This document shows positions 59,001 to 64,000 of a stretch of 64,000 nt of DNA, piece by piece. A program made the position numbers and the translations under genes. The notes below the pieces were generated by a model, which saw only the letters and a list, made by a program, of their open reading frames with translations, had not been told where the DNA came from and made no database searches. Origin of the DNA: Monocercomonoides exilis (lineage: Eukaryota; Preaxostyla; Oxymonadida; Polymastigidae); the NCBI GenBank assembly GCA_001643675.2, contig LSRY02000053.1, positions 287,501 to 351,500 of the forward strand, given 5' to 3'. The stretch's first letter is position 1. The number at the start of each line of letters is the position of its first letter.

Positions 59001-62000
59001 AGAAGAAGAAGAAGAAGTTGAAGATTCTTCCTTGTCTTCTTCAGCAAGAACCATTGGACGCTCTTCTGATCCCTCAGAAACAGCATCAGAAGAAGAAGCT
59101 GAAGAATCTTTCTCCTCCTCCATCCTTCCCTTCTCCTTCTCCTTCTCCTCATCCGACTGCCAATGCAGAAGATGCTGCAGATTGGGAGTGGCTCTGAACA
59201 ATGTTGTGTCTAGCAGTCTGACTGGATGTGCCACATACGCTGTGAGCATCGCATCATACGACTTGTACTTCTCATAGTCACTTTTCATCTGTTTCACTTT
59301 CTTTGCAAACAACGTCCGGATGATTGAATGGCAGCAGATCTCTTTCAGTTGCAGGCAGCGTTGTTCTCCCCAACCCGTGCGGACAGCCAAGCCGTCAAGA
59401 AGAGTCAGCGAAAGAGAATGGACAAAGGCGCCTGCATCGCCCAGGCGGTTGTGTGTGGATGTCATAAACAGAGCAGCGCCTATCAAGTCGCGGATGGTGA
59501 GGGAGATGCGGTGGAAGAGGGTGCGGTGGGACTGGCCTTCAATGGGGGTGGTGAGGGGATCAGAAGAAGAAGGAGAAGAGGGAGAAGTTGAAGGAGAGGG
59601 AGAAGGAGAAGAGGAAGGAGATGAAGATGAAGCTGAAGGAGGAAAGAAAGGCTCTGGATTGCCCATGAAGTCCAGGTCGCTCTGATTCAGCGTGCACAGT
59701 CTTTTGAAGTAGTTGAAGAACGAGACAAGCATATTTGCAAAGAGCGGGTTCATCTTCCCGTCGATCTGCCTGCCAATGATTTCGATGGCCTCCTCGTCGC
59801 TGTTTGAGGGGGGAACCCAGATTTCAGTGAACCGACTGCGCAGTGCAGGACTTAATTCTCTCTTTCCGAAGTCTCCCCCGGGGTTCATTGTAGCAAAGAG
59901 GCGGAATTCTGGTTTCGCATGGACAACTTCTAAAGAAAGCCCTCCTTTTTCGGTCAAAGCGATAGTGCGTGTGGTTTCAAGGGCAGGGTTGAGGCGTTCA
60001 AGAACAGCATCGTCGGCGAGGGCGATCTCATCTATGAGGAAGCAGTCACCTTGTTTCATGGCAGAGACTAAGGGCCCGTCGTTCCACTCGAAGAGGACAC
60101 GGCGGTGGGCGATTCGGGTGTGGAGGGAGGAGATGAGCTGGGGGAGAGTGGGGGAGAGGAAAGTGGATGGGTTTTGAGTGTTGTTGACGGAGTTTGAGGA
60201 TGTTTTGGATTGATTGGAGGGGTTTGTTGGTTGTGAATCTTTTGATGTTGATGATGATAAAGCAGATGATGAAGTTGATGAAGCATCTTGTGTTTGAGGT
60301 GTTTCTGGATATTCCCTCTCAAATATTGCAATCAGCTGATCCAGTGTTTCATTTCCATTCAACGTGAATGAACTTATTCTCTCTTTCTTCTTCTTTTCTT
60401 CTCTTTCTATTTCTCTTTGTTCCTCTATTTTTCCTTCTCCTTCTTCCTTCATCTTCATTTCTTCCTTTAATCTCGCCTCTTCCTTTTCTTTCTCCTCCTC
60501 TTCTTTCTTCTCCTTCTCCATTTTCTCCTCCTCTTCCTTCCTCCTCTCCTCCAAAAACTCCACCAAGCTCTCCCTCAACCTCTTCTCATCCTCTGATCGT
60601 GTCCTCACCGGATGCAGCGACCCCAACAGATCCGCTGCTTCTGTCGACTGATGACAGTTCACCGTCTGCAGCGGCTGTTCCGTCAGTGCTGATAGCAACT
60701 GCACCACTGTTGTCTTCCCACACCCTGTCTCCCCAACAATCAGACAGGCCTCCCCAGCCACATAGCAGCGGGCAGCGAGCACAAACAGGCGGGTGAAAGA
60801 GGGTGTCCATGCGATGGAAGCGAAGGGGCGAAGGGAAGGAGGCAGGTCTTCAATGCTGCATTGACCAACACTGCAACGAAGAAGCAGACTGAGTTTGGGG
60901 AAGTTGGCGAGCAGGAAGGAAGACATGTTTTCCTTCAGAAAGTTGTCAGATTTGGTGAGTCTGGTGAGGTTGGCTGTGCTGTTTGACGAAGAAGCTGATT
61001 CGGCTGCTGCATTTTTCATCTTTGCATTCTCCTTCTCCTTCTTCTCTTTCTCTTTCTCTTTCATTTCCTTCTCTTTCTTCTGCTTCCTCTCAGCTTTCGT
61101 ATCCAAGCTAATCTGCTTAAACCTTGGCCATCCCTCTGCTGTATCATACAAAAGCCCATCTGTCGTGTCTGTTTTTGACAAGTTCGGCTTCAGCAGCTCC
61201 CAAATCGTCTCCTTCACCACTCTCCTGTCTTCTTCTTCTCTCAGCCGCTCTCCCAACAAATAGAACCCTTCTCTTGCCAGAAATGTGTTTGTGTCCAATG
61301 TTCGTGTCAGATGCTGCGGAGTGAATGAAGAAACAGCTTCTTTTCTCTCTTTCTCCATTCGCTTTGCTTCTTCTTCTTGTTCTCCTTCTCCTTCTCCTTC
61401 CATTGGCGATCTTCTAACAAACCTGATATAGTCATTCTTTGACCGATACCCCCATCTGAACAAATCTCTCAGCGTGATCAGCCCCGCCCTCCCCGCAAAC
61501 ACTTTTTCTGTGCTTCTTTTCCTCTCCAACTCTTTCATTATATCCACCAGCTGGCTGCTCTGCTTCTGCGGAATCGCCGTCCGCTTCTGCAGAATCTGCA
61601 CCAGCTCTTCCTTTGGCAGTGAGTCAAACCGAATCTCCACAAAACGGTTTCTCAGAGCACGTGACAGCACTTTTCTGCCTCCGTATTGCCCCGCTGGGTT
61701 TTGTGTGGCAAAGAGCATAAAGTCCTCGTGACACTGCACCACTTCCCCAGTGTCTGGTATAAAGATCTCTCTGTTGTCGTCGAGCAGCCTGTTAAGTGAC
61801 TCCAGCACATCCGTTGGTGCCAAGTTCAATTCATCCAGCACCACCCACCACCCTCTCCGCATCGCCTGCACAAGAGGCCCTTCGTGGAAGGAGAAGGAAC
61901 CATCACTGTTGGAGGCATAACCCCCCAGATACTCCTGGATATCTGTCTGCTCGTGGTTGTTGATCCTTACGAAGCAGTGTCCCGTGAGATTGGCGAGGTA

Positions 62001-63727
62001 TTCAATCATTGCTGTCTTTCCGGCTGAGGTTTCTCCTTCAAGCAGAACAGGAAAACTGCACACAGACACCGCCCGGCACACCTCCTTCAGGTGTTTCCGC
62101 ACGGTTTCAGTGACCACGTAGTCTGGGTCGATGATCTGTGGGTCCTTTCCCATGCGGATGTAGATGCCATCCACTTCAATCAGCCCGTTAGTCATTATCA
62201 AAGAGAACGTGGATGAGGCTGAGGCAGAGGCAGACGCTGTTGAGAGTGCAGAGGATGCTTTGATGAGCATTGCTTTGCTCCTCTTCTTCTCTTCGTCAGG
62301 TGTAAATCTTTCTCTGATTGCCTTCTCCACCACTGCCTGTGACGCATCGCACAACGGAGACGCAAAGAGCATCATGAATCCGTCATAAAGAGCCTGCATC
62401 TGTCCATAGAGTGGCTTCTTGTCCACAAAAAACTCCGGTTTCCTGACTGCAAGACGAGCATGCTGCAGTGCCCTGCACAACGTTCTGAGTGAGAAATGCG
62501 GCGATTTCCCCGCGTTGTCTGCCAGCTGCCCGGAAGCAGCAAGCTGTCTCAGATGCAGATACAGCTGGGCAGAGTGCTGGGAGATGGTCAGAGGTGACTC
62601 ATTCCCTGTGGCCTGGTCTCCCCTCAGGTAGCTGTCACACAGCTTCGTCAGCTCGTTCTCGTCTGTCATCTCCTCCACATAATACTCTGTGAACCTCGAC
62701 CGCAGCAGCGCAGGTAGAGCTTTCTTTCCTGCGTCCCCTGGAGGATTCATACAAGTGAAGAGGCGGAAGTCCGGGTGCCGCTGGATGGGCTGTGTGTCCC
62801 CCCGCTCAAAGAGCCATGTGGTTCCATTGGGCGACTCGGCAATGGCGTGCAGTCGCTCTAACGTCTCTGGGGAGGCCATGTTGATTTCGTCGAGGAGGAG
62901 CCAGTGGCCTTCCTTTAAGGCACGCACAAGAACACCTTCGATGAAGGAGAAGCCGAAGGAGAGGGAGTTTGATGAGGAGGAAGATGATGATGATGATTGT
63001 GTTATGCTTTCGTTATCTTTGTGTCTTTTGCTGCTTTTCCTTTTCTTGTGTTCTTTTGTTGCTTCTGAAGATGTTCCTGTCGATTGTGATGAATTAGGCA
63101 TGGCATCAATCAATTGAAGCTCGATTTTCTCCAAACGAACACGAAAAGACGACCATTTTTGTGGGATTGCAAGCTCTTTTTCATTTTCTTCTTCATTTTG
63201 CTGCTTCGCTTCATTGTCATCATCATCAAGTGAGACTGATGAAGAATCTGTTTTGCCTTCTCTTCTCTCTCTCTCTCTTTCTCTTTCCTTCTCCTTTCGC
63301 TGCGCATACAACACACACGCTGCCTTCATCATATGAACAGCTGTGATCCACTCCCTCTTCTCAAACGTCGCACTCAGGTTGTTCAAAAACCCTGCATTTT
63401 GTGTCTGGTCAAAGCACTCCACAAACAGCTCCCGGAAGCTCTCAATCAGCGGCTGGATGAGTCTGTCCATTGAGACCGGGCGGAACCCGCCAAAAAGATC
63501 AGACGCGTCGCTCTGGATGCTCAGGTTGTGCACCAGCAGCGATTTGCCCATCATCGCCGCCAGCTGCTGCACGGTGGACGTTTTGCCTGTTCCCGTCTCA
63601 CCTACAAGCAGGACAGCCTCTGACGACATCACACAGCCACTCACGTGCTCCAGCATCCGCAGAGAGGATGGGGTGCGCGCGAATGGAATGCGATATCGCT
63701 TGGATGAGGAAGACGTTGAAGAAGAAG

Positions 63728-63758
<31 letters not shown>

Positions 63759-64000
63759 TGAAGAAGAAGATGATGATGATGAAAATGCCATTTGTAACTG
63801 TGACAAGCTGTACAATTCGGATGAATGAGCTGATCGAGGGTGCTTCAAGCAGACAGAAGAAAAAGGGGAAGATGCTGGAACGAAACCAAAAATGTAGTCC
63901 GCGCATTGCTTCGACATCAGATCCACGATTCTTTCTGGCTCTCTTCCTTCATTCTGCTTGGCGACGGCATTAAGACGAGTAAACCATTTGAACATATCTC
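41037..64000 (-). CDS. MDN1: Midasin (MDN1/Rea1), 60S ribosome assembly AAA+ ATPase, 5' end outside window
   Basis: A single open frame of more than 7650 codons without introns; the N-terminus lies beyond the right edge. Midasin is a dynein-like AAA+ machine that pulls assembly factors (Ytm1, Rsa4) off pre-60S particles. Five Walker A motifs are visible: GETGTGKT near residue 131, GETSAGKT near 653, GETGCGKT near 1086, GFPGVGKT near 1747 and GPSGVGKT near 2072 (counted from the ATG at 63995). By order and flanking sequence these are AAA2 to AAA6, so AAA1 must be encoded to the right. A long linker follows, then the Asp/Glu-rich region (about 44600-42900) and the C-terminal MIDAS domain with DDSRSM near residue 7407. 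The visible part already exceeds whole human midasin (about 5600 residues). The extra length is serine runs, acidic and coiled-coil inserts, and a Pro/Ser/Thr insertion in the MIDAS domain. Confidence 0.96.

Noticed and set aside
1-64000. CRISPR arrays, operons, ribosome binding sites and rRNA genes
   Set aside because: The window is eukaryotic nuclear DNA; no spaced direct repeats of CRISPR type and no rRNA or tRNA sequence were recognised.

Overview
The window is nuclear DNA of an intron-bearing, AT-rich protist. I infer an oxymonad-type metamonad flagellate, in the neighbourhood of Monocercomonoides. The reasons are (a) many short introns, mostly about 47-80 bases, whose 5' ends are commonly GTTTG or GTATG; (b) the standard stop codons, since more than 22 kb of the midasin frame contains no TAA, TAG or TGA; and (c) a spliced 491-residue protein at 18963-20566 that resembles, from memory, a large lineage-specific family of oxymonads. 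No database search was possible, so this placement is inference.

Layout from left to right. A secreted GH31 alpha-glucosidase (739-3306, +) faces a WDR17-like WD40/solenoid protein (4503-9950, -). Then come a DJ-1/PfpI protein (10755-11429, +), a secreted DUF192 protein (11988-12536, +), an unknown coiled-coil protein (13004-13501, +) and an ERGIC-53-type L-type lectin with five introns (13669-15746, -). From 16.2 to 18.9 kb there is gene-poor DNA with long microsatellites. The oxymonad-type family protein follows. The stretch 22.1-28.4 kb is a transposon island: a dead pogo-like (Tc1/mariner superfamily) element of about 2 kb, apparently inserted into a relic DIRS end, next to a structurally complete but decayed DIRS-like tyrosine-recombinase retrotransposon with 71-base inverted terminal repeats. 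After the island come a secreted, methionine-rich protein built of 11-residue LEA-like repeats (28644-30278, -), CHMP1 of ESCRT-III (30435-31096, +), a 2886-residue low-complexity coiled-coil protein (31664-40793, +), and midasin/MDN1 (41037 to the right edge, -). The midasin gene is cut by the window edge but already spans 7652 codons.

The host genes are housekeeping genes of several unrelated processes: glycan or starch breakdown, glycoprotein export from the ER, ESCRT-III membrane scission, 60S ribosome assembly and redox or quality control. They do not form a pathway. Recurrent themes are very long serine runs encoded by TCT/TCC microsatellites, abrupt changes of GC content inside single genes, and a 5' splice-site preference for GTTTG. 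The least ordinary items are the Met-rich secreted LEA-like protein, the nested DIRS/pogo island, and the enlarged midasin with a Pro/Ser-rich insertion in its MIDAS domain.
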